Source: Porticoccaceae bacterium UBA4026
GTDB lineage: Bacteria; Pseudomonadota; Gammaproteobacteria; Pseudomonadales; Porticoccaceae
DNA: 64,000 bases
Reading direction: 5' to 3'
NCBI GenBank assembly: GCA_002382445.1
Contig: DGAQ01000052.1
Location: 77,587-141,586 of the forward strand
Numbering within the stretch: position 1 is the first letter of the stretch; every line of letters begins with the position of its first letter. A program made the position numbers and the translations under genes. Below, piece by piece: positions 44,601 to 54,244 of this stretch. The notes under the pieces are model-generated. The model saw only the letters and a program-made list of their open reading frames with translations, did not search any database and was not told where the DNA came from.

Positions 44601-46136
44601 CTATAAAAGTAAAGAGCGGCCGGTCATTTCAGCCGGCTGTTTCATATCCATCAGAGCCAACAGGGTGGGAGCAATATCGGCGAGAGAGCCACCAACATCA
44701 AGTTTTACCCCAGCTCTGCCCACATAAACTAGTGGTACGGGCAAGGCGGTGTGTTGGGTATGAGGCTGATTTGATACCTCATCAAACATCATTTCTACGT
44801 TACCATGATCAGCTGTTATAAGTGCTTGGCCGCCGACTCTGGCCAAACTAGCTAAAACTCTTTTTAAACAAGCATCCACTGCTTCAACGGCGAGCATAGC
44901 GGCTTCATAATCACCGGTGTGTCCGACCATGTCACAGTTGGCGTAGTTGCAGATAATAGTGTCGAACTGGTTAGATTCGATGGCCTCTATTAATTTAAGG
45001 GTGACTTCTGGGGCGCTCATTTCTGGCTGTTGATCGTAGGTAGCCACGTCTAGCGAAGGTAGTAATTTTCGTTGTTCGCCCTTATACATTGCCTCTCGAC
45101 CACCACTCATAAAAAATGTAACGTGAGCATATTTTTCAGTTTCTGCAATACGTAACTGACTCTTGCCCTGATCCGATAAAAATTCGCCAAGAGAATTTAC
45201 AATTGGGATTGTTGGAAATGCACAGGGGCAAGTCAGGGTACTTTCGTATTCTGTGGTGGTTACAAATGTGCTCGGTAAGCGAACGACTTTGCGCTCGAAG
45301 TCACTAAAGTCTCGGTCAACTATCGAGTGAGCAAGCTCTCGAACCCTATCTGGGCGAAAGTTCATAAAAATTACTGCATCCCCATCTTCTAGTACTGCAG
45401 GGGCCTCGCCTGGATTACCAATACTGGTAGCGCTCACAAATTCATCATCTTCACCTCGAGCATAAGCAGCTTTGAGGGCCGCTATGGGGTCAAGGCCTGA
45501 GTGAGTGGCGATACCCTCGGTAATTAACTGGTACGCTTCTTTGATACGATCCCAGCGATTATCGCGATCCATGGCATAAAAGCGGCCAATCATTGAGGCA
45601 ATTTTTGCTACACCTAAGCTCTCGCACAGACGATGTGTTTTTTCCAGCGATGACTGTGCGCTGCGAGGCGGACAGTCACGGCCGTCTAGGAAGGCGTGTA
45701 GGTATATTTTCTCAGCACCACGTTGTGCCGCTAGCTCAATCATGGCGTTAATGTGATCTTCATGGCTATGGACTCCGCCAGCGGAAAGTAAGCCAAGAAT
45801 ATGTACGGCTCGGTGGGTCTTAACGGCCTTATCTATTGCGTCGCAGTAAATTGAATTGGTGTAAAAATCACCATCACTAATAGCCTTATTAATACGACTG
45901 AAGTTTTGGTAAATGACTCGGCCTGCCCCGATAGTCATATGCCCGACTTCGGAATTGCCCATCTGTCCATCGGGTAACCCGACATCCTCGCCTGACGTTG
46001 CTATAAAGGTACTTGGGTTGTCCGCCCAAAGATTCTCCCAAATGGGTGCTTTTGCGTTGGCTACAGCGTTAAAATCTTTCTTGTCGCTGTGACCGCAGCC
46101 ATCCAAGATAATCAGTACCACAGGTTTTCTTTTCAC
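44601..46136 (-). CDS. gpmI: Phosphoglycerate mutase, cofactor-independent
   Basis: The 511-residue manganese-dependent enzyme interconverts 3- and 2-phosphoglycerate. The phosphoserine motif is PDGQMGNSEVGHMTIGAGRV with Ser near residue 62; other metal-ligand segments are VLIILDGCGHSDKKD, LHAFLDGRDCPPRSA, YANCDMVGHTGDYEAA and LITADHGNVEMMFDE. It starts the leftward gpmI-envC-ctpA unit. Confidence 0.96.
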   Translation of the reverse strand: MKRKPVVLIILDGCGHSDKKDFNAVANAKAPIWENLWADNPSTFIATSGEDVGLPDGQMGNSEVGHMTIGAGRVIYQNFSRINKAISDGDFYTNSIYCDAIDKAVKTHRAVHILGLLSAGGVHSHEDHINAMIELAAQRGAEKIYLHAFLDGRDCPPRSAQSSLEKTHRLCESLGVAKIASMIGRFYAMDRDNRWDRIKEAYQLITEGIATHSGLDPIAALKAAYARGEDDEFVSATSIGNPGEAPAVLEDGDAVIFMNFRPDRVRELAHSIVDRDFSDFERKVVRLPSTFVTTTEYESTLTCPCAFPTIPIVNSLGEFLSDQGKSQLRIAETEKYAHVTFFMSGGREAMYKGEQRKLLPSLDVATYDQQPEMSAPEVTLKLIEAIESNQFDTIICNYANCDMVGHTGDYEAAMLAVEAVDACLKRVLASLARVGGQALITADHGNVEMMFDEVSNQPHTQHTALPVPLVYVGRAGVKLDVGGSLADIAPTLLALMDMKQPAEMTGRSLLL

Positions 46137-46210
46137 GAGTTCAGAGTTCCTTCTTTAGGGCTATTAATTAGTCATTACAGAAACTGATTGCAGTATATCA
46201 AAGTTTTTTT

Positions 46211-48082
46211 TTACAGTTCTAGCTGCTCCCATCGCTTGTAGCACTTGCCTAATTGAGATTGCCAGTCCGCTAGTTGGGTTTCAGTTTTTTGTATTTCTAC
46301 TTTAGTCGATCGATAAAATTCACTTTCACTCATCTTTATTGAAATGCTCTGGATTTGGGTCTCCAGCAGCTCTATTTTTTTTGGCAGTTCATCTAATTCC
46401 CGCTGGTCTTGATAGGACAGCTTCTTAACCACCTGACTTGGTTTAGGTTTGATTTTAACGCCAGCTGAAGACTTTGGAGGTTCTATAGTTTTTCGTTGTC
46501 TTAACCAGTCATCATAACCACCGACATACTGATTGATGATCCCGTCGCCTTCGAAAACCAATGTGCTGGTTACTACATTATTAAGGAAGGCCCGATCGTG
46601 ACTGACCAAGATGACCGTCCCTTTGTAATCGATCAGTAGCTCTTCAAGCAAATCTAAAGTATCAATATCCAAATCGTTAGTTGGCTCATCAAGCACGAGT
46701 ATATTTGAAGGAGCAGTGAATAATTTGGCCAACAGCAAACGATTGCGCTCTCCGCCGGATAGCGCTTTAACCGGCTGGCGGCAGCGATCTGGGGCGAATA
46801 AGAAATCTTGTAAGTAGCTAATTACATGGCGGCTTTTACCCCCTATTTCGAGCATGTCGCGACCACCCGAAACATTATCTTGAACTGTTTTTTCCTCATC
46901 CAAGGCAGAACGATATTGGTCAAAATAGGCTACATTGAGATTGGTGCCTACTTTAATGGTGCCCTGTTGGGGAGTTAATTCACCTAGCAATAATTTAATA
47001 AGGGTAGTTTTCCCAACGCCATTTCGTCCGATAAAACCTACTTTATCGCCTCGTTGAATGAGCGTTGAAAAGTCCTTAACTACCTCATCTTGATCAAAGG
47101 AAAAAGAGATGTTGGTCGCCTCAGCGACTATCTTGCCAGATTTATCGGCGTGCTGAATATCCATTTTGGCCGTGCCTAGACGCTTTCGTCGCTCGGCATA
47201 CTCGTTACGCATAGCTTCGAGAGACCGCACCCGCCCTTCATTGCGTGTGCGACGCGCTTTTATGCCTTGGCGAATCCATATTTCTTCTTGCGATAGACGC
47301 TTATCAAACAATGAATTTTGACGATCTTCAATTTCTAGGTTTTCTTCTTTCCGAACTAAATACGTACTGTAGTCACAGTTAAATTCGGCCAATTTACCTC
47401 GATCAATTTCGATAAATCGATTAGCTAGGTTATCCATAAAGCGGCGGTCGTGGCTAATGAATAGTAATGAGCCCTCCCATTTGAGTAAAAACTGCTCTAC
47501 CCACTGAATGGCTTCTATATCCAGGTGATTGGTCGGCTCATCAAGCAACAACAGATCTGGATTACAGACCAAAGCTCTGGCCAGCAGGACTCTCCGTTTG
47601 TAGCCGCCAGATAAACTAGCGATATCAACGTCTGGATCAAGATCCATCTTGGTAATAATAGATTCAACACGTTGGTTGATATCCCAGCCATCAATTCGCT
47701 CTATTTCAGCCTGGCATTTCGCTAGCTCGTTAAATATTTTAGGGCTGGAGTCATGGCTTAATTGCTGAGTGAGATGATGAAATTGTTGAATTAGTTTGCC
47801 TTCGGCGCCTAAGCCGTCAGCAATAACATCAAACACATTGCCTTGTGTATCATGTGGCACAGATTGCTCTAACTGAGCTATTTTTACACCACTGGCGCGT
47901 TTAATGAGACCCTCATCAGCAACGATTTGGCCAGTAAGAATCTTCAGTAAAGTGGATTTCCCCGCACCATTTCTACCAATGAGGCACACGCGCTCACCGG
48001 GTTCAATTACTAGGTTTATATGGTCAATAAGGGGTGGTTGACCATAACTTAAAAAAACATCTTGTAGGGTGATTAGGGGCAT
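46211..48082 (-). CDS. uup: ABC-F ATPase Uup
   Basis: The 623-residue protein has two ABC domains on one chain and no membrane part. Walker A motifs are GRNGAGKSTLLKI and GRNGVGKTTLIKL; signatures are LSGGYKRRVLLA and LSGGERNRLLLA. The P-site linker (residues about 240-310) and a C-terminal coiled coil (about 550-623) mark Uup. ABC-F proteins act on ribosomes; Uup loss raises precise transposon excision in E. coli. It starts 5 bp after the RND transporter gene. Confidence 0.94.
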   Translation of the reverse strand: MPLITLQDVFLSYGQPPLIDHINLVIEPGERVCLIGRNGAGKSTLLKILTGQIVADEGLIKRASGVKIAQLEQSVPHDTQGNVFDVIADGLGAEGKLIQQFHHLTQQLSHDSSPKIFNELAKCQAEIERIDGWDINQRVESIITKMDLDPDVDIASLSGGYKRRVLLARALVCNPDLLLLDEPTNHLDIEAIQWVEQFLLKWEGSLLFISHDRRFMDNLANRFIEIDRGKLAEFNCDYSTYLVRKEENLEIEDRQNSLFDKRLSQEEIWIRQGIKARRTRNEGRVRSLEAMRNEYAERRKRLGTAKMDIQHADKSGKIVAEATNISFSFDQDEVVKDFSTLIQRGDKVGFIGRNGVGKTTLIKLLLGELTPQQGTIKVGTNLNVAYFDQYRSALDEEKTVQDNVSGGRDMLEIGGKSRHVISYLQDFLFAPDRCRQPVKALSGGERNRLLLAKLFTAPSNILVLDEPTNDLDIDTLDLLEELLIDYKGTVILVSHDRAFLNNVVTSTLVFEGDGIINQYVGGYDDWLRQRKTIEPPKSSAGVKIKPKPSQVVKKLSYQDQRELDELPKKIELLETQIQSISIKMSESEFYRSTKVEIQKTETQLADWQSQLGKCYKRWEQLEL

Positions 48083-48087
48083 AAAAT

Positions 48088-50637
48088 TTATTTGTCGCCT
48101 AGAGTTGGTGTTTGAGTTGTACTATCGAGGCCAAACGGCTTAGTTAGTAATATTAATTTGGGTAGTAATGTCATAGATCCGAGCAATGCAGCCAGCATGG
48201 CTAGGCTGGTCAGAAGTCCAAAATAAATTGAAGGAATGAAATTTGACAGGGCCAATATCGAGAAGCCGACGATAATAGTACTCGCAGTATAAAATAGAGC
48301 TTGACCTATACTGGCGTGTGCGCGATGCATTGAGGCAATATAGTTTTTATCAACGCTAAATTCACGGGTGAAACGAGTTAGATAGTGAATGGCGTGATCT
48401 ACGCCAATACCTACCGTGATAGCGGCGATTGTGATTGTCATCATATCCAGGGGAATAGCCATAATGCCCATGCCGCCGAGAACGATAGCCGCAGCCAAAA
48501 AGTTAGGTAGGACCGCGATTATAGATATTTTGATCGAGCGGAATAGCACTAAGAACATAGCCATTATGCCAACGAAAACTGCCCCTAAAGTGAGTATTTG
48601 TGATTTATATAAACTTTGCAGCATATTGTTATACAGCACGAGCAGACCGGTAAAGCGAATGTTTTCGGGTGCTATACCGACTTCATTTTCGGCATAGGTG
48701 CGAATTTTCTCAAGTAACTCCGCACGGTGTAATTGACCGCCAGTTTCCTTAGCGCGCAGTTGAATACGGGCCTCATCAATATTCTCAAGAAGATAGGGTC
48801 CTACCAATTGCTGGTAAATATCGTCCCCGAGGCTTTGCCGCATAAAGGCAATTTCGAAGTCATTGAGTGGATGTCCGAGAAGATCGGTTGCGACGGCACT
48901 GATTTGCGCTAGAGAACTTACTTTACCGACTTCGGGTTGAGCTTCAATAAAACGATGTAGTTTACTTAAATCGGCTAATCCAGCAGACGAGAACCAATAG
49001 CTGTCGATTAGAGCGGCGTCTTCATCATTAAAGGCATCTTCAGCAAAACTGTAGTCGCCCTGATCACTGAAGCCGTAGCTATCTTCGACAGTCTCTGAGT
49101 CGCTTGTAGCAGGCGCAATAGACGCTGGGGCTTGAATGATAATATCTAGAGGTGTTGTGCCACCCAGCGCTCTGTCAATTATTTCCATACCCTGATAGAT
49201 TTCAGTACTTGACCGGAAGTAATCGATAAAACGGTTTTCAACCTCCAACTTGGTGATCCCGTAACCTGAAAGAGCCGCTAAACCCAGTGCAATTAGCAGG
49301 ACTGCTGACCCATAGTTCTCGGTAAACCATGCAAATTTTCGAGTTATCGCAGCAGAGTTATCTGCGGTTGCAGAGGGTTTTCCTTTGCCAAGCAATATCA
49401 TGCCGGCGGGTATCACCACAAAAGAGACCAATAGCGCAAGACTGATACCCAGTGTCATCATCCAACCAAAGTCGATGACGGGTCTAATATTGCTCACCAC
49501 CAGAGAGGTGAAAGCAACAATCGTAGTGAGCACGGTATACACGCAGGGTTTGGCCATAGAAACAACAGTCTCGCTGACCAGTTGGTGCTGCGTCGCGTCC
49601 GGTTTAGCCGATTGCAGCTCTCGATAACGGACGATCAGGTGAATAGTTAGCGCTAGCGTTATGATCAGCAGCAAAGAAACGAAATTAGAGGATATAACCG
49701 TTAACCGCCAGTCAACCCAGCTTAAAAAGCCAAGAATAATAGTCAGACAAAGACTGCAGGTTACCAACGGTAGTACAACCCAACGAACTCTCCGAAAAAT
49801 AAGGGCCAAGGTTGCAATGATAAACAGCAAAATACCGGCGCCAAAAACTTGCAGATCGCTTTTAATAAAATCGATCATGTCAGCGGTAATCATATCTGGA
49901 CCACCGAGGAAAATGGTGGCTTGGCTTCGGTAACCATTAATCAGGCCACGCACCGCATCAACTCTCTCGTGATCTTCTAACGCTGTGGCGGTGCGATGGT
50001 TAAGGAATTCTAGACTGATTGACTCCAACTGGCTTTTTTGGTCCAGGGTAAGGCCTACAGTGTCGCGAACTAAACGTAAATCGTCACGTGCGGTCACTAA
50101 CTTCAAATAGGTACTGTCGAGCTTTAAGGTCGCTAGAATGCCCGTGGTTTGTCCGTCAGCGCTGAGAATAACATCCTTATAAATTGGGCTGTTTAAAAAT
50201 TCCTGTTTTGCCAGTTGTTTATCAACACCAGCAGAAAGTAGTGTGTTTAGCTCATTAGTTAGGTCTGAAATCTCAATTTTTGGACTATAGAGTAGTGGCA
50301 CGTCGAGCATGGATAAGACGCTCTCAACGCCTCCAATGGTGAGCAGATCCGAGCGCAGTGCTCCTAGCACCTGAAGATTTTTTTCATCAAATAGATCGCC
50401 TTGTTTAGGCGAAAAAGTAACGATCAGATAATTATCACTGCCATAGCGCTGGACTACTTCACGAAAGAAGTTCAAGTCCTCGTCATTTTCCAGTGTTAGC
50501 GAATCCGCCGAGGCATCCAGTTTGAAGTTTGGTAATCCCATTGCCATGACTATGGTCAGCAATACGAGCATTATTATTGCCGCCAATGGATGACGTAGAA
50601 TCGCCTTGTCATATAGTTTAAACAGGGAAGATTGCAT
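48088..50637 (-). CDS. RND/MMPL-family transporter
   Basis: The 849-residue protein has the 12-helix RND layout in two halves, each with one helix then a periplasmic loop then five helices (AIIMLVLLTIVMAMGLPNFK near the N-terminus; VFGAGILLFIIATLALIFRR and VGIGVDHAIHYLTRF later). Relatives include hopanoid or lipid exporters (HpnN/MMPL) and PatchedL-like proteins. The second periplasmic loop carries an acid-rich insert near residues 509-549. I start at 50637 (MQSSLFKLYDKAI). It is 5 bp ahead of uup. The substrate is unknown, lipid likely. Confidence 0.85.
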   Translation of the reverse strand: MQSSLFKLYDKAILRHPLAAIIMLVLLTIVMAMGLPNFKLDASADSLTLENDEDLNFFREVVQRYGSDNYLIVTFSPKQGDLFDEKNLQVLGALRSDLLTIGGVESVLSMLDVPLLYSPKIEISDLTNELNTLLSAGVDKQLAKQEFLNSPIYKDVILSADGQTTGILATLKLDSTYLKLVTARDDLRLVRDTVGLTLDQKSQLESISLEFLNHRTATALEDHERVDAVRGLINGYRSQATIFLGGPDMITADMIDFIKSDLQVFGAGILLFIIATLALIFRRVRWVVLPLVTCSLCLTIILGFLSWVDWRLTVISSNFVSLLLIITLALTIHLIVRYRELQSAKPDATQHQLVSETVVSMAKPCVYTVLTTIVAFTSLVVSNIRPVIDFGWMMTLGISLALLVSFVVIPAGMILLGKGKPSATADNSAAITRKFAWFTENYGSAVLLIALGLAALSGYGITKLEVENRFIDYFRSSTEIYQGMEIIDRALGGTTPLDIIIQAPASIAPATSDSETVEDSYGFSDQGDYSFAEDAFNDEDAALIDSYWFSSAGLADLSKLHRFIEAQPEVGKVSSLAQISAVATDLLGHPLNDFEIAFMRQSLGDDIYQQLVGPYLLENIDEARIQLRAKETGGQLHRAELLEKIRTYAENEVGIAPENIRFTGLLVLYNNMLQSLYKSQILTLGAVFVGIMAMFLVLFRSIKISIIAVLPNFLAAAIVLGGMGIMAIPLDMMTITIAAITVGIGVDHAIHYLTRFTREFSVDKNYIASMHRAHASIGQALFYTASTIIVGFSILALSNFIPSIYFGLLTSLAMLAALLGSMTLLPKLILLTKPFGLDSTTQTPTLGDK

Positions 50638-50912
50638 GGTGAGAGCTAGCCTTAAAATAGTAATCAACAAAGATGCGCTATTATGCGGTTTTGCAGGCGT
50701 AATTTATAGGCTGATTACGCAACATAGGGCAGTCTAGTAAATATTTTTTGATACTAAGTTTATCATCTACTTTAATAAGTCGTTGCGTAAGCTACACATG
50801 GCCCCTAATGTAAATTAACAAGATAACCTAATATCTAGTTAGGAGGTCAATTAGCTCAAAAGGGCTAGTTTCAAAGGTTACGTTGGCAAAAACTATAAAA
50901 AGAGGGTTAGTA

Positions 50913-51782
50913 ATGAAAAAATCGAACAGTATCCTGGGTATATTGGTGTCCCTAGTCATTGGTGGACTTATATTACTTGGGGGTAGCCAAGGAAGCCTGA
51001 AAATTAATGGCCTGCCTTTATTTGCGATATGTGGCGCCATAGGATTTGTTCTTCACTGGCTGATGTTTGTTCCCGCCTATACATTCCAAACCGAACACTA
51101 TTTTGATTTAACCGGATCGATATCTTACATAACGACCGTGGTGGTCGCCGCAACATTGAGCTCGTCCCTTGATCTTAGAGATCTCATCATTTGCGCCATG
51201 ATTGTAATTTGGGCGGTCCGTCTAGGTTCGTTTCTGTTCTGGCGAATAAAAAAGGACGGCCAAGACACACGTTTTATCGTCATGAAGACGCAATTCATAT
51301 GGTTCTTGCTGACTTGGACTATAGGTGGCCTGTGGGTGTTGGTTACAATGGCGGCAGGACTAGCTGCGATAACGTCTAATGTGACCCAGGAACTTGGGCT
51401 TTTAAGCTATTTTGGAATCTCGTTATGGTTATTTGGATTTGTAGTGGAGGTTATTGCGGACAGGCAAAAGAGACGATTTAAGGCGGCGCCTGAGAATAAA
51501 GGGCGTTTCATTAAGTCGGGACTATGGGCTTGGTCACAACACCCTAATTACTTTGGTGAAATAACACTTTGGTTTGGGTTAGCGCTAGTAGCACTACCGG
51601 TCTTATTTGGTTGGCAATTATGCGCGTTGATTTCCCCTATATTTGTCTATGTATTGTTAACTAGAATTAGCGGCATACCACTATTAGATCGACTTGCTTT
51701 GAAGAAATGGGGAACCGACCCAACCTATCTTGCCTATATAGCGTCAACACCCTCATTAATTCTTGCTCGGCCCAAAACCTAG
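50913..51782 (+). CDS. DUF1295 membrane protein (steroid-reductase-like fold)
   Basis: The 289-residue protein has about seven membrane helices and the C-terminal pattern FIKSGLWAWSQHPNYFGEIT seen in DUF1295 and isoprenylcysteine methyltransferase/steroid 5-alpha-reductase relatives. GAGGG precedes the ATG at 50913 (MKKSNSILGILVSLVIGGLI). The substrate is unknown. It is followed after 70 bp by the 2-hydroxyacid dehydrogenase gene. Confidence 0.85.
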   Translation: MKKSNSILGILVSLVIGGLILLGGSQGSLKINGLPLFAICGAIGFVLHWLMFVPAYTFQTEHYFDLTGSISYITTVVVAATLSSSLDLRDLIICAMIVIWAVRLGSFLFWRIKKDGQDTRFIVMKTQFIWFLLTWTIGGLWVLVTMAAGLAAITSNVTQELGLLSYFGISLWLFGFVVEVIADRQKRRFKAAPENKGRFIKSGLWAWSQHPNYFGEITLWFGLALVALPVLFGWQLCALISPIFVYVLLTRISGIPLLDRLALKKWGTDPTYLAYIASTPSLILARPKT

Positions 51783-51852
51783 TGCCAGCAAAGATTTTGA
51801 TGGATAATAGACTTTTTAAAACTGCAATCGGTTTGAGATATTTGGGGTAGCT

Positions 51853-52818
51853 ATGAAGGGTGTAATTCTTGACTTTGACAGTATAGGGCCAACGGATCTA
51901 GACCTGACTTCACTGCACCAATTGCCCATCCAGTGGACGATTTACCCCGACTGTAAGGCCTCGCAGGTGGCCGACCGGATCGCCCATGCTGATATTGTGT
52001 TGACTAATAAGACGGCAATTCGGGCCTCTGAAATGGTTGAGGCTAAGAATCTAAAGCTCATCGCATTGTTTGCCACAGGAACGGATATTATCGATTTAGC
52101 GGGGGCCAGCGCGAAAAATATTGTGGTGAGCAATGCCATCGGCTACGGCACAGCATCGGTAGTTCAACACGTGTGGTCGCTGATTTTGGCGTTAACTACA
52201 AACCTAAATGAGCACAGCAAGGCGGCAACCGACGGTCGGTGGCGTAACAGCCGCTTCTTTTGTTTGCTGGATTCACCAGTGCAGGAGTTGGACGGCAAAG
52301 TCTTAGGCATTGTAGGTGCCGGCGAATTAGGTTTAGGTGTGGCAAAAATAGCTGAAGCATTTGGAATGAAAGTGTTTTTTGCGTCTTTGCCGGGTCGAGC
52401 TCACTCTCACTCTAATCAGGTGAGTAGAATGCCTTTTAATGAGTTGCTAAAAACCGTTGATATTCTCAGTTTGCATTGTCCTTTAACGGCGGCAACCACT
52501 AAATTAATCGGGGCTGATGAACTGGGATCAATGAAAGGATCTGCTCTGCTGATCAATACCGCGCGCGGAGGACTGATTGATGAGAAAGCACTAAAGGATG
52601 CGCTCACACATGGCGTTATTGCTGGTGCAGCGGTTGATGTGCTCAGCGTCGAGCCGCCCTCTGAAGGGAATGTACTCATTGATAGTTTTATCCCCAACTT
52701 GATCGTTACACCGCATGTTGCCTGGATCGCGCGTGAGTCGCGGCAGCGACTGGTTAACCAGGTAGCTGGAAATGTAAAAGGGTTTCTCGAGGGTCAGCCA
52801 CGTAATCAGGTCCGTTAA
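51853..52818 (+). CDS. D-2-hydroxyacid dehydrogenase (glycerate dehydrogenase-like)
   Basis: The 321-residue NAD-dependent enzyme has the Rossmann loop VLGIVGAGELGLGVAKIAEA, the substrate arginine in LINTARGGLIDEKAL, a Glu in VLSVEPPSEGN and the catalytic His in IVTPHVAWIARESRQR. The closest type is hydroxypyruvate/glycerate dehydrogenase (HprA), which also fits a gcvH-bearing C1 metabolism, but that is inference. Convergent with the phosphofructokinase gene. Confidence 0.88.
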   Translation: MKGVILDFDSIGPTDLDLTSLHQLPIQWTIYPDCKASQVADRIAHADIVLTNKTAIRASEMVEAKNLKLIALFATGTDIIDLAGASAKNIVVSNAIGYGTASVVQHVWSLILALTTNLNEHSKAATDGRWRNSRFFCLLDSPVQELDGKVLGIVGAGELGLGVAKIAEAFGMKVFFASLPGRAHSHSNQVSRMPFNELLKTVDILSLHCPLTAATTKLIGADELGSMKGSALLINTARGGLIDEKALKDALTHGVIAGAAVDVLSVEPPSEGNVLIDSFIPNLIVTPHVAWIARESRQRLVNQVAGNVKGFLEGQPRNQVR

Positions 52819-52844
52819 CCTAGGCTATTTAATCTTTTATATCT

Positions 52845-54107
52845 TTAAACCTTGAAGTCACTCATTAATTTTTTGGGCACCAAAATCTTCTTCAACCGCA
52901 CATAACTCGGGATGCCACCTTTAAACGGCGGGTAATCTTCTCCGGCAATTAAGGGCTCTAGGTAATCACGGGCTTTTTGGGTTATACCATAACCATCTTC
53001 GGTGATGAATGAGCGGGGCATCTTCTTTTCCATATTAGCCACGTCCGCTAATGGAACCTCGCCTAATGACCAGCTGTATTTTTTGCCCGCTCCTCTCTCA
53101 ATAGAAACCATCACAGAACTCTTACCCTGTACTGCCATCTCGACTGCGGCTCGACCAACGGCATAAGCTTGGTCTACATCAGTTTTTGAGGCTATGTGGC
53201 GCGCTGAGCGCTGCAAATAGTCGGCCATAGCCCAGTGATATTTATAGCCAGTGGACTGTTTAATCATGCTGGCTAAGGCTGGAGCAACGCCACCAAGTTG
53301 CTGGTGTCCAAAGGCATCCTTATTAATCGAGCCGGAAATATGCGCACCGTCACTATATTGGGCTCCTTCGGAAGCAACGATAACGCAGTAACCCTTTTCA
53401 TTAATGGTTTTTTCAACCTTTGCAATAAAGTTCTCTCGAGAAAAAGGAATTTCGGGGAATAGGATAATGTGTGGAGGATCGCCTGCCTGCTCTCCTGCGA
53501 GGCCACTAGATGCGGCAATCCATCCGGCGTGTCGACCCATCACTTCAAGAATGAATACTTTGGTGGAGGAGCCACACATTGACTCAATGTCGAGGCTAGC
53601 TTCCTTAGTTGATGTGGCGATATATTTCGCTACTGAACCAAATCCAGGGCTACAGTCCGTCAGTGGCAGATCGTTATCAATGGTTTTGGGGATATGAATG
53701 GCTTGGATAGGATAGCCCATCTTTTCAGAGATTTGAGATACTTTAAGACAGGTATCTGCCGAGTCACCACCGCCATTATAAAAAAAGTAGCCTATATTGT
53801 GCGCTTTGAACACCGCAATGAGACGCTCGTATTCTGCGGGACTATCTTGGTAATTTTTCATCTTATAGCGGCAAGAGCCAAAAGCGCCACCAGGTGTATG
53901 TCTCAGTGCGGCAATAGCAGATGAAGATTCTTTGCTAGTATCTACAAGTTCTTCTTGCAGAGCGCCGACAATGCCATTTAAGCCAGCGTATAGTTTGCCG
54001 ATTATAGCTTTATTTTCGCGTGCAGCTTCTATAACGCCTGCGGCTGAGGCATTGATGACGGCTGTTACACCCCCAGATTGTGCGTAAAAAGCATTTTTTT
54101 TATCCAT
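52845..54107 (-). CDS. pfp: 6-phosphofructokinase, probably PPi-dependent
   Basis: The 420-residue enzyme resembles PPi-dependent PFK: AFYAQSGGVTAVINASAAGV, the donor-site loop YNGGGDSADTCLKVSQ and IHIPKTIDNDLPLTDC. The Lys in PKTIDND and the Asp in GGGDS are the residues linked to pyrophosphate use; ATP enzymes have Gly at both. PPi enzymes work in both directions. I start at 54107 (MDKKNAFYAQSGG), six codons inside the longest open frame. No other glycolysis gene is adjacent. Confidence 0.9.
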   Translation of the reverse strand: MDKKNAFYAQSGGVTAVINASAAGVIEAARENKAIIGKLYAGLNGIVGALQEELVDTSKESSSAIAALRHTPGGAFGSCRYKMKNYQDSPAEYERLIAVFKAHNIGYFFYNGGGDSADTCLKVSQISEKMGYPIQAIHIPKTIDNDLPLTDCSPGFGSVAKYIATSTKEASLDIESMCGSSTKVFILEVMGRHAGWIAASSGLAGEQAGDPPHIILFPEIPFSRENFIAKVEKTINEKGYCVIVASEGAQYSDGAHISGSINKDAFGHQQLGGVAPALASMIKQSTGYKYHWAMADYLQRSARHIASKTDVDQAYAVGRAAVEMAVQGKSSVMVSIERGAGKKYSWSLGEVPLADVANMEKKMPRSFITEDGYGITQKARDYLEPLIAGEDYPPFKGGIPSYVRLKKILVPKKLMSDFKV

Positions 54108-54244
54108 GGGCAATGGGCTCAGCAAGATCCTGTTTGATAGGCTTTCATTTTAGTCCCTCGCAGACTAAGGTGAAAGCGGAAACTAACTTGTTTTGGGTTA
54201 TAGTGACCATTAGTTCTCAGGTTAATCTTTAGGTAAGCCATCTC

